Below, piece by piece: positions 9,042 to 17,920 of a DNA stretch of 64,000 bases (position 1 is its first letter; each line of letters begins with the position of its first letter). Below the pieces are notes generated by a model. It saw nothing but the letters and a program-made list of their open reading frames with translations, searched no databases and was not told the DNA's origin. The DNA is from SSF14 sp046331245. GTDB lineage: Bacteria; Actinomycetota; Acidimicrobiia; Acidimicrobiales; Microtrichaceae. A program made the translations under genes and the position numbers. The stretch lies in the NCBI GenBank assembly GCA_046331245.1, contig JAXLRH010000008.1, positions 120,579 through 184,578 on the forward strand, read 5' to 3'.

Positions 9042-10357
9042 GGGGCGTCGAGCACTGGCGTGGGATCGGGCGGTTCGAGCGCTCGCACCTGCGTCGGCGA
9101 GGTGATGAGGCCGGTGAGGAGTGAGCCCCCGTCGGCGGCCGGCTGGTCGATGCCGAGTGCCCGCCAGCGCTGTGCGGCCTCGGGGTTGGCGACGCCCTCC
9201 ACCGAGATCGACGACGACCAGCAGGACGTGTCGGAGATCACCCAGCCGTAGTCGCGCAAGGCGACGGCGAAGATCCGCGCCGTGCGACGCTTCGCCCCGG
9301 TGTAGCCGCGTGCGTCGAGCCACGAGTCGATCTGCGCGTCGGTCAGGTCGGCGACGAACCGCATGCCCTCGGGCACGGTGCGGGAGCGGTCGGCGACCGT
9401 GTTGGTCTGAGCGACGACCCCGCACGAGGACGCGGGCCCCTCAGGCCACTCGAGTCGGGTGGCCGGGGCGACCGCGTACCCGCAGGTGGTGCCTGCAGCC
9501 CCGGTGCCCACGTTGGCCGGCGTGCAGCTCGGGCCGAACATGGTGGCGTAGGTCTCCATGTTCACGGCGTGGTTGATCGAGCCGCGCTCGATCTCGTCGA
9601 GCGTGGGGAGGAGGGCCAGGCCCTGCACCGCGCCGAGGCCACGGCCGAACCCGCTCGACATACCGCTCGACGAGAAGAAGTTGCTGACCGAGCCGTCGGG
9701 GGTGACGCCGAGGGCCGCCATCGCCGCGCACAGGTCCTGGCCGGGGTGGTAGCCGAGGGCGAGGTTGGCGATGGTGGCGCAGGTGGTCCAGTTGTCCTTC
9801 ATCACGCCCCAGAGCGTCCATTCACGCCCGGTGGCCGGATCGACGATGATCATCTCGTGGTCGTTGCCGGCGGCCGGCTCCCACGCCGGGTTCCACGGCA
9901 GCAGGTTGTCGGTGAGGTTGTCGCCGTAGCCCCAGCTCGTCGTGAACACGCGCACGGTCTGGGTGGCGTCCGCGAGCTGGTAGATCGGGGTGGAGTACTC
10001 GTCGAACGCGATGTCGATCTCGCCGCGCCGCTTGGGGTCGGTGCGGCCGGGAACGTTGGCGAACGAGAACCAGTTGGACGCCCAACGGGGGGAGTCGGCC
10101 TTGGTCGGCACGCAGGCCGCCGGGATGTTCCACGACGTGGTCGCCGCGTAGAGCGGCGGGTTCTGCGTGGAGAGGGCCCGTACCTGCCGGCAGCGCATGG
10201 GGTTGGCGGCGAGCGCGGCGACGTCGGCCGCCGGCGCCGAGGGCGCGGTGGGGGAGGCGACGTAGCTCGAGCACGCCGACGCGGCGAGCAGCAGCACGAG
10301 CGCCACGGCCGCGAGCGGGCGCGTGGTCAGGATGGTCGGGGTGGCGCGTCTCGGCAT
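9038..10357 (-). CDS. Secreted lipoprotein of unknown function
   Basis: Precursor of 439 residues with a lipoprotein signal: basic N-terminus, hydrophobic core to ~27 and lipobox LAASAC. The mature part has many Trp, several Cys and the segments SWNIP (near 75), FDEYSTPIY, and NDHEMIIVDPATGREWTLW. The last pattern, a phrase about a bound ligand followed by a beta-strand, recurs in actinobacterial extracellular proteins that I recognise only as uncharacterised. No catalytic motif can be named. It is expected to be anchored on the outer face of the membrane. ATG at 10357 has GGAGAG 8 nt upstream. It is coupled by GTGA to the EamA exporter, so a linked role in export or surface binding is possible. 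Confidence 0.7.
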   Translation of the reverse strand: MPRRATPTILTTRPLAAVALVLLLAASACSSYVASPTAPSAPAADVAALAANPMRCRQVRALSTQNPPLYAATTSWNIPAACVPTKADSPRWASNWFSFANVPGRTDPKRRGEIDIAFDEYSTPIYQLADATQTVRVFTTSWGYGDNLTDNLLPWNPAWEPAAGNDHEMIIVDPATGREWTLWGVMKDNWTTCATIANLALGYHPGQDLCAAMAALGVTPDGSVSNFFSSSGMSSGFGRGLGAVQGLALLPTLDEIERGSINHAVNMETYATMFGPSCTPANVGTGAAGTTCGYAVAPATRLEWPEGPASSCGVVAQTNTVADRSRTVPEGMRFVADLTDAQIDSWLDARGYTGAKRRTARIFAVALRDYGWVISDTSCWSSSISVEGVANPEAAQRWRALGIDQPAADGGSLLTGLITSPTQVRALEPPDPTPVLDAP

Positions 10358-10446
10358 CGAGGCTCTCCAGCGGTCGCGGAGCGGCCGGTTCCCCGTGCTC
10401 GGCTTGTTTCCCCTCGCCGGACGGAGCCGCTCCTCGTCGTCGGGTC

Positions 10447-10452
10447 AGTGTA
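10447..10452 (-). promoter_or_regulatory. Possible -10 (TACACT) of the lipoprotein-exporter operon
   Basis: Read on the minus strand, TACACT lies about 90 nt before the ATG at 10357. TTGAGA (10474-10479) is 21 bp upstream of it, a longer spacer than usual. Weak support only. Confidence 0.25.
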
Positions 10453-10479
10453 CCGGCGCGGTCGCGCGAACCGTCTCAA

Positions 10480-10618
10480 CCCCCGGAACGGGGGGCAGGT
10501 TCACCCAGCCCGACGGGGCTGTGTCGGTCCAGCCCGACGGGGCTGTGTCGGTCGAGCCCGAAGGGGCTGTGTCGGTCGAGCCCGAAGGGGCTGGTCAGTC
10601 GAGCCCGAACGGGCTGTG
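10480..10618 (-). repeat. Tandem hairpin array downstream of (and entering) the surface-protein gene
   Basis: Five head-to-tail units of about 24 bp (10506-10529, 10530-10553, 10554-10577, 10578-10600, 10601-10618). Each holds an inverted repeat AGCCC-N4-GGGCT with tetraloops GACG, GACG, GAAG, GAAG and GAAC. A sixth hairpin, CCCCCG-gaa-CGGGGG, lies at 10480-10494. Transcribed from the surface-protein gene, this is a string of short GC-rich stems and could act as a terminator or RNA-end stabiliser. Unit 5 is inside the coding region and the stop codon falls in unit 4, which is one base shorter than the others. Confidence 0.75.
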
Positions 10619-11500
10619 CGAGCTGACCGAGGCGCTCGACGTGATCATCCGCACGCTCGGCACCGCCCGGCGCCGGGTGGTCACGATCATCACGACGCCG
10701 GCCACGAGCAGGAGCGCTCCGGCGTAGGTCGTGCCGACCGACGAGACGCCGGTGACGGCGAGCGAGCTCGGCGAGGGGTCACTCGACGAGCGGCTCGTGG
10801 AGGTGCCGAGTACCGAGGCCGTCGTGGTCGTGTTCCGCACCGAGGTGCCCTCGACGACGGCCACCGTGGTGGACGTCGTGGCGCCGGCCGGAGCGGTGGT
10901 GGTCGTGGTCGTCGGGGCCACGGTGGTGGTCCCGCCGTTGCCGGCGATGGTCGTGGTGGTCGCGCCGGTCGTCGTGGTGGTGGGCTCGCACACGGCGCCG
11001 ACGTCCTGGAAGGCGGTGTCGGTGTTGCCCACGAACAGGAGCGGGCCGTGCATCTGGCCCAGCGGCGAGATGGTGGCGGGGGTCGCCCCGGTGACGACGT
11101 CGAACTGCACCGGCGTGCAGTTCTTCGTGAACGTGATGTCGGTGGTGCCGGCGCCGTCGATGGTGAACGGCACGGACTCCTTGAGCTGCTGGGGCCAGGC
11201 GGCGCCGCCGCCGGGCATGGCGTAGATGACGGCGGTGGCGGCGATCGGCTGGCAGGGAGCGGACGGCGCGACGACGCGGAGGCGGAAGATCGAGGCGTCG
11301 GAGAACACGGTGTAGGACAGCGAGGGCTGACCGATGCAGGGCCCGACGGCGACGGCGGCGGTGTGGGTGATCGTGATGTTGCCGGTGGGCGCTGCGCCCG
11401 CCGGCGATCCGACGAACGGCGCCGCGCACAGGAGGGCGCCGCCCGCCAGCGCTGCCGCCGCTCCGACTCGCACTCGTCGTCGTCCTGATGTTCCGTGCAT
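10595..11500 (-). CDS. Cell-surface protein with LAxTG sorting signal
   Basis: Exported 301-residue protein. Residues 1-36 form a signal peptide (basic start, hydrophobic core, GSPAGA cleavage-like end). The mature domain (~37-185) is beta-rich with a few Cys. A Thr-rich stalk (TTTTT, TTTIA, VAPTTTTTTAPA) follows. The C-terminus has the sorting motif LAVTG, a hydrophobic helix (YAGALLLVAGVVMIV) and RRR, as in sortase substrates; LAxTG is the class-E sortase type in actinobacteria. An unusual 22-residue tail after RRR ends in HSPFGLD, encoded by the first unit of the hairpin array. The start at 11500 has GGGAG 9 nt upstream and gives a proper signal peptide; the longer ATG at 11605 does not. 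Confidence 0.75.
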   Translation of the reverse strand: MHGTSGRRRVRVGAAAALAGGALLCAAPFVGSPAGAAPTGNITITHTAAVAVGPCIGQPSLSYTVFSDASIFRLRVVAPSAPCQPIAATAVIYAMPGGGAAWPQQLKESVPFTIDGAGTTDITFTKNCTPVQFDVVTGATPATISPLGQMHGPLLFVGNTDTAFQDVGAVCEPTTTTTGATTTTIAGNGGTTTVAPTTTTTTAPAGATTSTTVAVVEGTSVRNTTTTASVLGTSTSRSSSDPSPSSLAVTGVSSVGTTYAGALLLVAGVVMIVTTRRRAVPSVRMITSSASVSSHSPFGLD

Positions 11501-11664
11501 TCGACACGCTCCCGCCGCATTCCCCAGGCCCGCTTGTTCCCGCACCGCGACGTTCCCAAACATGATTTCCGGAGAATCTCTCGAAGTTTCGATGCATCCT
11601 GCCACACGCGGTGACCTCTGCCATCCCCCGATCCGGGAGCGGGGCCGATCGCCGGGGCGGAGCG

Positions 11665-12555
11665 TCAGTTCTCGAGTGGGGCGGTGACCCGCCGCAACCA
11701 GGTGAGCTCGGCGTCCCAGTCGTCGGGACGGTCGGCGGGCACGAGCACGAACTTCGTGAGCCCGTGGGTGACGTGCTGGGCGATCACCTCGCCGAGCTCG
11801 TGCTCGCCGCAGGGCAGGAGCAGCTCCGGCACGTAGTGCTCACTGAGCGCGGTGACCACCATCTCCGCCAGCTCGGTGCGGTGGGTGCGGGCGTAGAAGA
11901 GGGTCGTTCCGAAGTGGTCGTCGTCGATCGCGCGACCGGCGGCGGTCGCCGCGTCCATGATCACGCTGCGGGCGGCCCCGGTCTCCTCAGGCGTCTGGAA
12001 GCTCCCGATCCAGCCGTCGCTCAGCCGGCCGGCACGCTCGAGCGCCGGCGTGCTGCGACCACCGAACCACACCTCGAGCGGTCGGGTCGGTTTGGGGTCG
12101 ATGGTCGACGCCTTGCCGCCGGCGTCGGGGTGCGGCACCGACCCGCCCTCGGCCCAGAGCGCCCGCATCACCGACAGGGCCTCCTCGAACGCGGCGGCGC
12201 GGGTGCCCTTGGCGACCCCGAACGGGGCCCTATCGGCGCGGCTCGGCGAGCCGAGGCCCACCGCCGGCAGCAGCCGACCCTCGCTGAGCTGGTCGATGGC
12301 CGCGAGCTGGCGGGCCATGAGGAACGGATCGCGTCCGGGAAGCACGAGCACGTTGGTGCCGAGCTTGAGCCGGCGGGTTCGCCCGGCGGCGACCGCGAGC
12401 GCGACGAGGGGGTCGAGGGCCGCGCCGGTGACGCGGTCGGACATCCAGAGCGAGTCGAACGCGAGGTCCTCGAGCTGGTCGACGACGCGACCGAACTCCG
12501 CCGGGGTGGAGAGCGTGTTGCCGACGCCGAGGCCGACGCCGATGCGGATCTTCAT
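11665..12555 (-). CDS. LLM-class F420-dependent oxidoreductase
   Basis: Cytosolic 296-residue protein of the luciferase-like monooxygenase superfamily, TIM-barrel enzymes that use F420 or FMN. Visible family features are the opening strand MKIRIGVGLG, DSLWMSDRV near residue 37, LKLGTNVLVLPGRDPFLMARQLAAIDQLS and the LGSPSRADRA loop. The substrate is unknown. ATG at 12555 begins exactly at the first barrel strand and has GGGAG upstream; the frame continues open far 5' but that part is antisense to nothing conserved. It lies 62 bp downstream of the broken GlxA-type regulator on the same strand, which may control it. Confidence 0.85.
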   Translation of the reverse strand: MKIRIGVGLGVGNTLSTPAEFGRVVDQLEDLAFDSLWMSDRVTGAALDPLVALAVAAGRTRRLKLGTNVLVLPGRDPFLMARQLAAIDQLSEGRLLPAVGLGSPSRADRAPFGVAKGTRAAAFEEALSVMRALWAEGGSVPHPDAGGKASTIDPKPTRPLEVWFGGRSTPALERAGRLSDGWIGSFQTPEETGAARSVIMDAATAAGRAIDDDHFGTTLFYARTHRTELAEMVVTALSEHYVPELLLPCGEHELGEVIAQHVTHGLTKFVLVPADRPDDWDAELTWLRRVTAPLEN

Positions 12556-12617
12556 GGCTCGGGCTCCCGGGTTCGGTGGTGGTGGTCGGATCGGCGGCGG
12601 GATGGCTCGCTGATGGC

Positions 12618-13608
12618 TCAGCTGCAGGCGAACGTCCGTCGGTACGCCTGCGGCGACGACCGTACCGTCTGCTGGAACCGGGCGCGCAGCGACGCCGCCG
12701 ACCCGAACCCGGATCGCTCGGCGATGGTCTCGATCGACAGGTCGGTCGTCTCGAGCAGCCGTTGTGCCGCGGCGACGCGCTGGTGGAGGAGCCAGCGGTG
12801 GGGCGTCGTGCCCGTGGCGGCGAGGAACCGGCGCGAGAACGTGCGGCTGCTCATCGTGGCGTGCGCGGCCAGGCGTGCGAGCGTGAGCGGTTCGTCGAGG
12901 TGCTCGAGCGCCCAGTCGAGCGTCTCGCCGAGCGGGTCGCTGTCGGGGCAGGTCGCCATCGGCGCGGAGATGTACTGCGCCTGGCCTCCGTCGCGCTGCG
13001 GCGGCACCACGAGATCGCGGGCCACGAGGTTGGCGATCTCGGCGCCGTAGTCGAGTCGGACGACGTAGAGGGCGAGGTCGATGCCGGCGGCCGACCCGGC
13101 CGACGTGAGGACGTCGCCGTCGTGCACGTAGAGCACGGCCGGGTCGAACTCGACCTCGGGATGGCGCGCGGCGAACTCGGCGGCGTGGCCCCAGTGCGTG
13201 GTGGCGCGCTTGCCGTCGAGCAGGCCCACACCAGCGAGGGCGAAGGCGCCCGAGCAGAACGAGAGCAGGCGAGCGCCGCGGGCGTGCGCGGCCCGCAGGG
13301 CGTCGGCCAGCGCGGGCCCGGGGGCGCCGCGTGTCGGGCTCCAGCTGGGCACGATCACGGTGTCGGCGCGGCGCAGCGCCTCGAGGCCGTCCTCGACGAA
13401 CACGTCGCTGTCGCCGCGCACCGCCAGCACCCGTCCGGGGTGCTCGCGCAGAACGTGTGCCGGTACCAGGGCACGCCGAGGATCTCGCCGCGGTCGATGC
13501 CGAAGATCTCCGGACGCGCATCGCCGGTTCGAGCATCACGCCGTCGGCGAGGACGGCGGACGACGCGGTGGCGACGACGGTTCGGACGGGCGAGCCAGGC
13601 TCGATCAT
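12618..13608 (-). pseudogene. GlxA-type regulator (DJ-1/PfpI + AraC HTH), 5' end frameshifted
   Basis: Transcription regulator with an N-terminal DJ-1/PfpI-like domain and a C-terminal AraC HTH pair. The uninterrupted part is 12618-13430, 270 residues from MLAVRGDSDVF. It contains the nucleophile-elbow-like LLSFCSGAFAL and the HTH segments LARLAAHATMSSRTFSRRF and IAERSGFGSAASLRARF. The missing N-terminus is present upstream in two other frames: PEIFGIDRGEILGVPWYRH just 5' (about 13445-13520) and VRTVVATASSAVLADGVML before it. At least two indels therefore separate it from its natural start near 13608. Neighbouring genes are damaged in the same way, so sequence error is likely and the real gene may be intact. 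Confidence 0.75.
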
Positions 13609-13969
13609 CGCGCTCGGTCGCATTCGTGACAATGGCGAATTTCTTGCGAACAACGTCGTTCCAGCCACTTCGCCGAGCGGCCCCGAGGCCCTTGTCGCGA
13701 CGACGCATGGATCAACAGAACTGGATGTCAGCAGCACAGAACGCTCGCCTCGTCATGACCGCCTCGTGGAGGTCACGCCGCCCTCGTCCGCGACGCGCCC
13801 GCCGCCTGCGGTTCCCGGCGCGCCCTGGGGCCTGAACACGATCTTCACGCCCGGGGTGGCCCGGTGAAATGCCTGCTCGGTCAAGATGGGCTCGATGGCA
13901 GCGCTGGGGCGAACGACAGCGGTGAGAAGCTCGGGCCGGGGCGCTCTGCGCCAGGCCGGGTCTCCGGAC
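13609..13969. other. Divergent intergenic stretch, no gene recognised
   Basis: This lies between the broken regulator (minus) and the broken hydrolase (plus), inside the block with many frameshifts. I see no convincing coding segment, promoter pair or repeat. Indels here would also hide short genes. Confidence 0.4.
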
Positions 13970-14866
13970 GTGAGCGACGTGCCGGTGCAGTACCGCGTCA
14001 TCCACGGGCACCGCCGCTATCTGAACGGTCGGCTCGGGTCCGGCCCTGCTCCTGCTCCACGGCATCGGCGACAGCTCCCGCACCTGGGTGCCGCTGATGC
14101 GCCGCCTCGGGCGCAACTACACCGTGATCGCCCCCGATCTGCTCGGCCACGGCGACTCCGACAAGCCGCGCGCCGACTACCCGTCGCCGCGCATGCAACG
14201 GCATGCGCGACCTGCCCGAGGTGCTCGGCGTCGACCGTGCGACCATCGTCGGCCACTCGCTCGGCGGCGGCGTGGCGGCGCAGATCGCGTACCAGTACCC
14301 CGAGCGCCGCGAGTTGCTCAGCCGTCGCGAGCGGTGGCGCCGGTCGCGAGGTCAACCTGATCCTGCGCCTCGCCGCGGCGCCGTTCGCCGAGCTCGTCAT
14401 GCCGCCGCTGCAGTGGCCGCTCGGGAAGCTCGGTGGTACGCTCGTGCTGGAAGGTGCTCGCCGCGCCGGCACCGACATCGGCCGCGACGCCGAGGAGCTC
14501 AAGATCGTCTTCGAGGGCCTGCCCGACGGCAGCTCCTGTGGCGTTTCACCCGCACGCTGCGCTCGGTGGTCGACGGGCGTGGTCAGGCGTCGTGACGATG
14601 CCCGACCGCTGCACGGCTACTTCGCCGATTGCGCCGATCCAGGGAGGCAAGGCGACGACGCCATCATCCTCGTGGAGCACGCACCTCGTGAAAGCGGCCT
14701 TGCCGGAGAGCCGTCTCTCGATCTTCCCCGAGGCCGGCCACTTCCCCGGCATCGACACCGATCCTGATCGCTTCATCCGTGAGCTGCGCTGTTCATCGAG
14801 TCCACCGAGCCGGCACAGCACGAGCTGGCCGTGTGGCGCGAAGGCCTGCGGGGCGAACCCGCCTGA
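13970..14866 (+). pseudogene. Alpha/beta hydrolase, frameshifted many times
   Basis: Pieces of one alpha/beta-hydrolase are spread over all three forward frames in the correct order. They are VQYRVIHGHRRYLNGRLGSG, then a segment that in a shifted frame gives LLLLHGIGDSSRTW, then RRLGRNYTVIAPDLLGHGDS (14100-14160), DRATIVGHSLGGGVAAQIAY with nucleophile elbow GHSLGG (14240-14300), REVNLILRLAAAPFAELVMP, DIGRDAEELKIVFEGLPDGS, and SRLSIFPEAGHFPGIDTDPDRF with the catalytic His. At least five single-base shifts are needed. Every motif of the catalytic triad region survives, so the damage looks recent or artefactual. The start is guessed at GTG 13970, the end at TGA 14866. Confidence 0.75.
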
Positions 14867-14951
14867 GCGGCGTCGTGGCGAGTCGCTGTCTCGGCCATTG
14901 AGGGGGCCGACGGGCCCGGGGTAGCGTTGCGGGACCTCGGAGGTGGGAACG

Positions 14952-16126
14952 ATGGCCGCACGACTCGACGACGCACACGACACGACGCGCCCCGGCGCAC
15001 GACGGCGGGTCCGCGGCATCGCGCTCGCAGCGGTCCTCGCCGCAACGCTGCTGGTGGCATGCACGCCCGACTCGGGCGGCACACCCGGGTCCACCACCAC
15101 GACGCCGGGCGGCACCACCACGACCACGGCACCGGCCGGAGACGACGCGTTCACCGTCGTGTTCATCGGTGACTCCGAGCCGCGCATGCGCGGCAACACC
15201 AACGCCGAGGTGCAGGCCTACATCGACAACCTCGCGTCCTACCGCACCACGAAGGACGTCCACTTCGACTACGACGGCGGTCGGTACCGCATCGACCCGG
15301 AGCTCGTGATCCTCGGCGGTGAAGACCAGCGCCGTGATCGCGACACGCCGATCGACACGGACATGCCGTGGCAGAGCCTCTACGCCAAGGGCATCGCGTT
15401 CATCGCCGGCTTCGGCAACCACGACTGGGACCCGCCCACGTGGTCCGACGGCTCGGCCGGCTATTCACTCGCCGGTCACCTCTCCAACGAGAACACGAAG
15501 GCCTTCACCTGCGAGATCACCGCTCGCCCACGCCTACGGCGTTCACGTACCACGAGGTGAACCCGACGAGCGTCAACGGCCCGGTCACCCGAGTCCACCA
15601 CAAGGGCGTGGCCATCGCGAACTTCAACATCGCGTTCCTGTACCAGCCGTCGTACTACTACCCGACGGCTGGCTGCTGAGCTGCAACCTCCTCGCCGGCG
15701 GTGCGGGCTGCGAGACCTTCGTGTCGGCCGAGCTGCAGATCGCCGCCGGCGGCAGTCGCTGCTGCTGACCGACCGCGGCAGCTTTCGAAGCGTGGAGCAC
15801 ACCTGTTCTCCACCGGCGACTCCCGGCGGGACGACTACGGCGCGAGCGGCACCACGATCCAGCAGAAGAAGGACCGCTTGCTGGGCCTGATGGCGCAGCA
15901 CGACCGCACGCTCCTCCTGGCTGGTCACAACCATGCGGCCTCGCAGGCCACGTACACCTACGCGGGCAAGAGCCTGAAGTGGAGAGCCGTCGCCCTGTAC
16001 TGGCGCCACCCGGCGAGGACCTCGACCAGGGCGGCGGCTTCGTCGCCGTGCTGGTGTCGCCGACCCAATCCTCGAGGTGAAGATGGTCCCCGGCGCATTC
16101 GAGCCGTCGGGTCGGCCGGGCGTTGA
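14952..16126 (+). pseudogene. Calcineurin-like metallophosphoesterase lipoprotein, frameshifted
   Basis: The start is clear: GGAGG at 14939-14943, then ATG at 14952, a signal peptide with lipobox LLVACT and a Thr-rich linker. The frame reads FTVVFIGDSE, LVILGGEDQ, and GFGNHDWDPPTW (the GNHD motif) to about residue 190. It then shifts: TYHEVNPTSVNGPVTRVHHKGVAI and IAFLYQPSYYYP appear in another frame (15545-15670), and QQKKDRLLGLMAQHDR followed by LLLAGHNHA (the GHxH motif) in a third (15860-15945). At least three indels are required. All metal-binding motifs of a phosphoesterase are kept, supporting sequence error over true decay. The 3' end is approximate. Confidence 0.75.
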
Positions 16127-16133
16127 GCGCCGG

Positions 16134-17907
16134 TCAGCCGCCGGCGGCGCGCCGTCGCCGGGGAACCCGCCTCCTGGAATCCTCCTGCTGGAACGGCTCG
16201 TCGGGAACCCGCCCCTGTTCGGGGAGAGCCCGTGCCGGTGTTGGTGGTTGCCGTCGCCGACCCAGGGAGCGCCGCGCCGAGATCGGCGAGCACCACCCGC
16301 CGGCCGACGGTGACCCCGCTGCGGATCTTCGGTCTACTCGTTGCCGACCACGCCCACCTCGACGGCCGTCTCGGTGGCGGTCGCGCCGTCGAGAAGCGAT
16401 ATCGAAGCGCCGGGTGCCGCGCGTCGTGACCGCCGAGGTGGGCACGGCGACGGCGGATCGTGCCTGCTCGGTGATGATCGACACCGAGCCGGTGGAGCCG
16501 TTGTCGGTGATCGACGTTGGGCCGTGCAGACCGATGACGACGAGGTAGGTCGTGCTCGAGCTGGAGGCGCTGCGGCGACGCTCACGACCGGCCTCGAGTT
16601 GGCGGTCGCCGCCGCTCGGGGTGACGGACGCCGTCTGTCCCACCTTCACCGCCGCGATGTGGTCGATGGCGACGCGGGTGGTCTCGTAGCCGGGGCCGCT
16701 GTTCCCGACGATCGTGACCGTCGACGTGGAGGAGGCCGCCGTGACCGAGGCCGCCGGCGGCGAGCGCCACCGCGACCACGGTGCCCTGGATCGGGCTCAC
16801 GATGGTGGCCTGGTCGATCGCCTGCGTGGCCACCGCGACCTGGGCGAACGCCGCGTCGACGGCCTGCTGGTCGGCGATCAGGTCCTCGGTCGAGGGGGTG
16901 GCGGAGGACGGCGAACCGCCCGAGAAGCCTGACGGGCTCGTCGAGCTCGATGAGCCCGACGACGAGGTGCTGCGGGTGGTCGTGCCCGTCGACGCGGCCG
17001 AGGTCGTCGCGGTGGTGGCCGCACGCTGCTCGATGATCGCGTCGAGCGCGTTGGCTGCGCTCGACAGCGTCTGCTGGGCGGTCGACAGGGTCGTGCGCGC
17101 GGCGAGCTCCGTCGCGAGGGCCTGACGGCAGGCGGTGAGCGCGTCCGTTCCCGCGGCCGGCGCGGTCGTGGTGGTGGTCGTCGTGGTCGCGAGCGCGGCG
17201 GCATCGCCGGGCGCCGTGGTGAGCGCGACGGTGGTCACGCCGGCGCACACGGTGTCGGAGGACGCAGCGGCCGTCGCCGACGCGGCCAGCGCGGTGTCGA
17301 CGTCGCGCTGGGCGGCGATCACCTTCTGCTGAGCGGGGGCAAGCGACGTCGAGCCGGTGGCGCCGGAGCTCCCGGTCGCACCGGTCGCACTGCGTGCTGC
17401 GCTGGTGGTCGTGGTGGTCGCGGCCTCGGCGGCGGCGCTCGACTCGAGGGCCTTCGTGAGCGTCAGCTTGGCCGCTGCGAGTGCCGCCTGCCTGGTGTGC
17501 AGCGTCGCCTGCAGCGAGGTGGTGTCGAGGGTGGCGAGCCGTTGGCCCACGGACACGGTGTCGCCCAGCGCCACGTCGACGCCCGACACGGTGCCGGCGA
17601 CGGGAAACGCGACGGCGGCCTGGGAGACCGGCTCGATCGTGGCCACGGCGTCGAGCACGGCGTCGACGTCGTGGGTCGCGACGGTGGCGGTCCGGTAGCT
17701 GGTCGCCGCCGAGCCGGACGCGTTGGTGGCGACGACGCCCGTCGCCGTGCCGGCGGCGATCACCGCGACGGCGGCGAACGCCGGCCACCGGCGCCGCGGT
17801 CGCCGGCGCACGGTGCCGTCGGACATCTCGGGGAACAGTGCCACGAGCCGCTCGTTCGTGGACGAGGCGACCCGAGGCCGGGGATCGGAGGTGGGGGAGT
17901 CGGTCAT
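16134..17907 (-). pseudogene. RND/HlyD-type periplasmic adaptor, 3' third frameshifted
   Basis: Adaptor expected to bridge the ABC transporter and the cell envelope. From ATG 17907 the frame is clean for about 385 residues: TM near 38-56, the lipoyl-like motif VAFPVAGTVSGVDVALGDTVSVGQRLATLDT, long Ala/Thr-rich coiled-coil arms and the second half-motif ATIVSPIQGTVVAVALAAG. From about 16750 on, the conserved tail is split between frames: KVGQTASVTPSG, then SAVAVPTSAVTTRGTR, then TATETAVEVGVVGNE, then VVLADLGAALPGSATATTNTG. At least four indels are needed. It starts 13 bp after the permease stop, so it closes the MacB-like operon as a second adaptor. The 3' end is approximate. Confidence 0.75.
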
Positions 17908-17920
17908 CGAAGTCGTCCGT

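Noticed and set aside
10506..10618. CRISPR-like direct repeats
   Set aside because: The 24-bp units follow each other with no spacers and no cas genes are near.
10323..10727. Plus-strand reading of the hairpin array as an octapeptide-repeat protein (QPDGAVSV)
   Set aside because: No supporting start context or domain; it is antisense to the surface-protein end and to the lipoprotein leader.
13753..14001. Small minus-strand open frame with a plausible-looking C-terminus (HRATPGVKIVFRPQGAPG)
   Set aside because: No family recognised and the stretch lies in the error-prone block, overlapping the hydrolase start.
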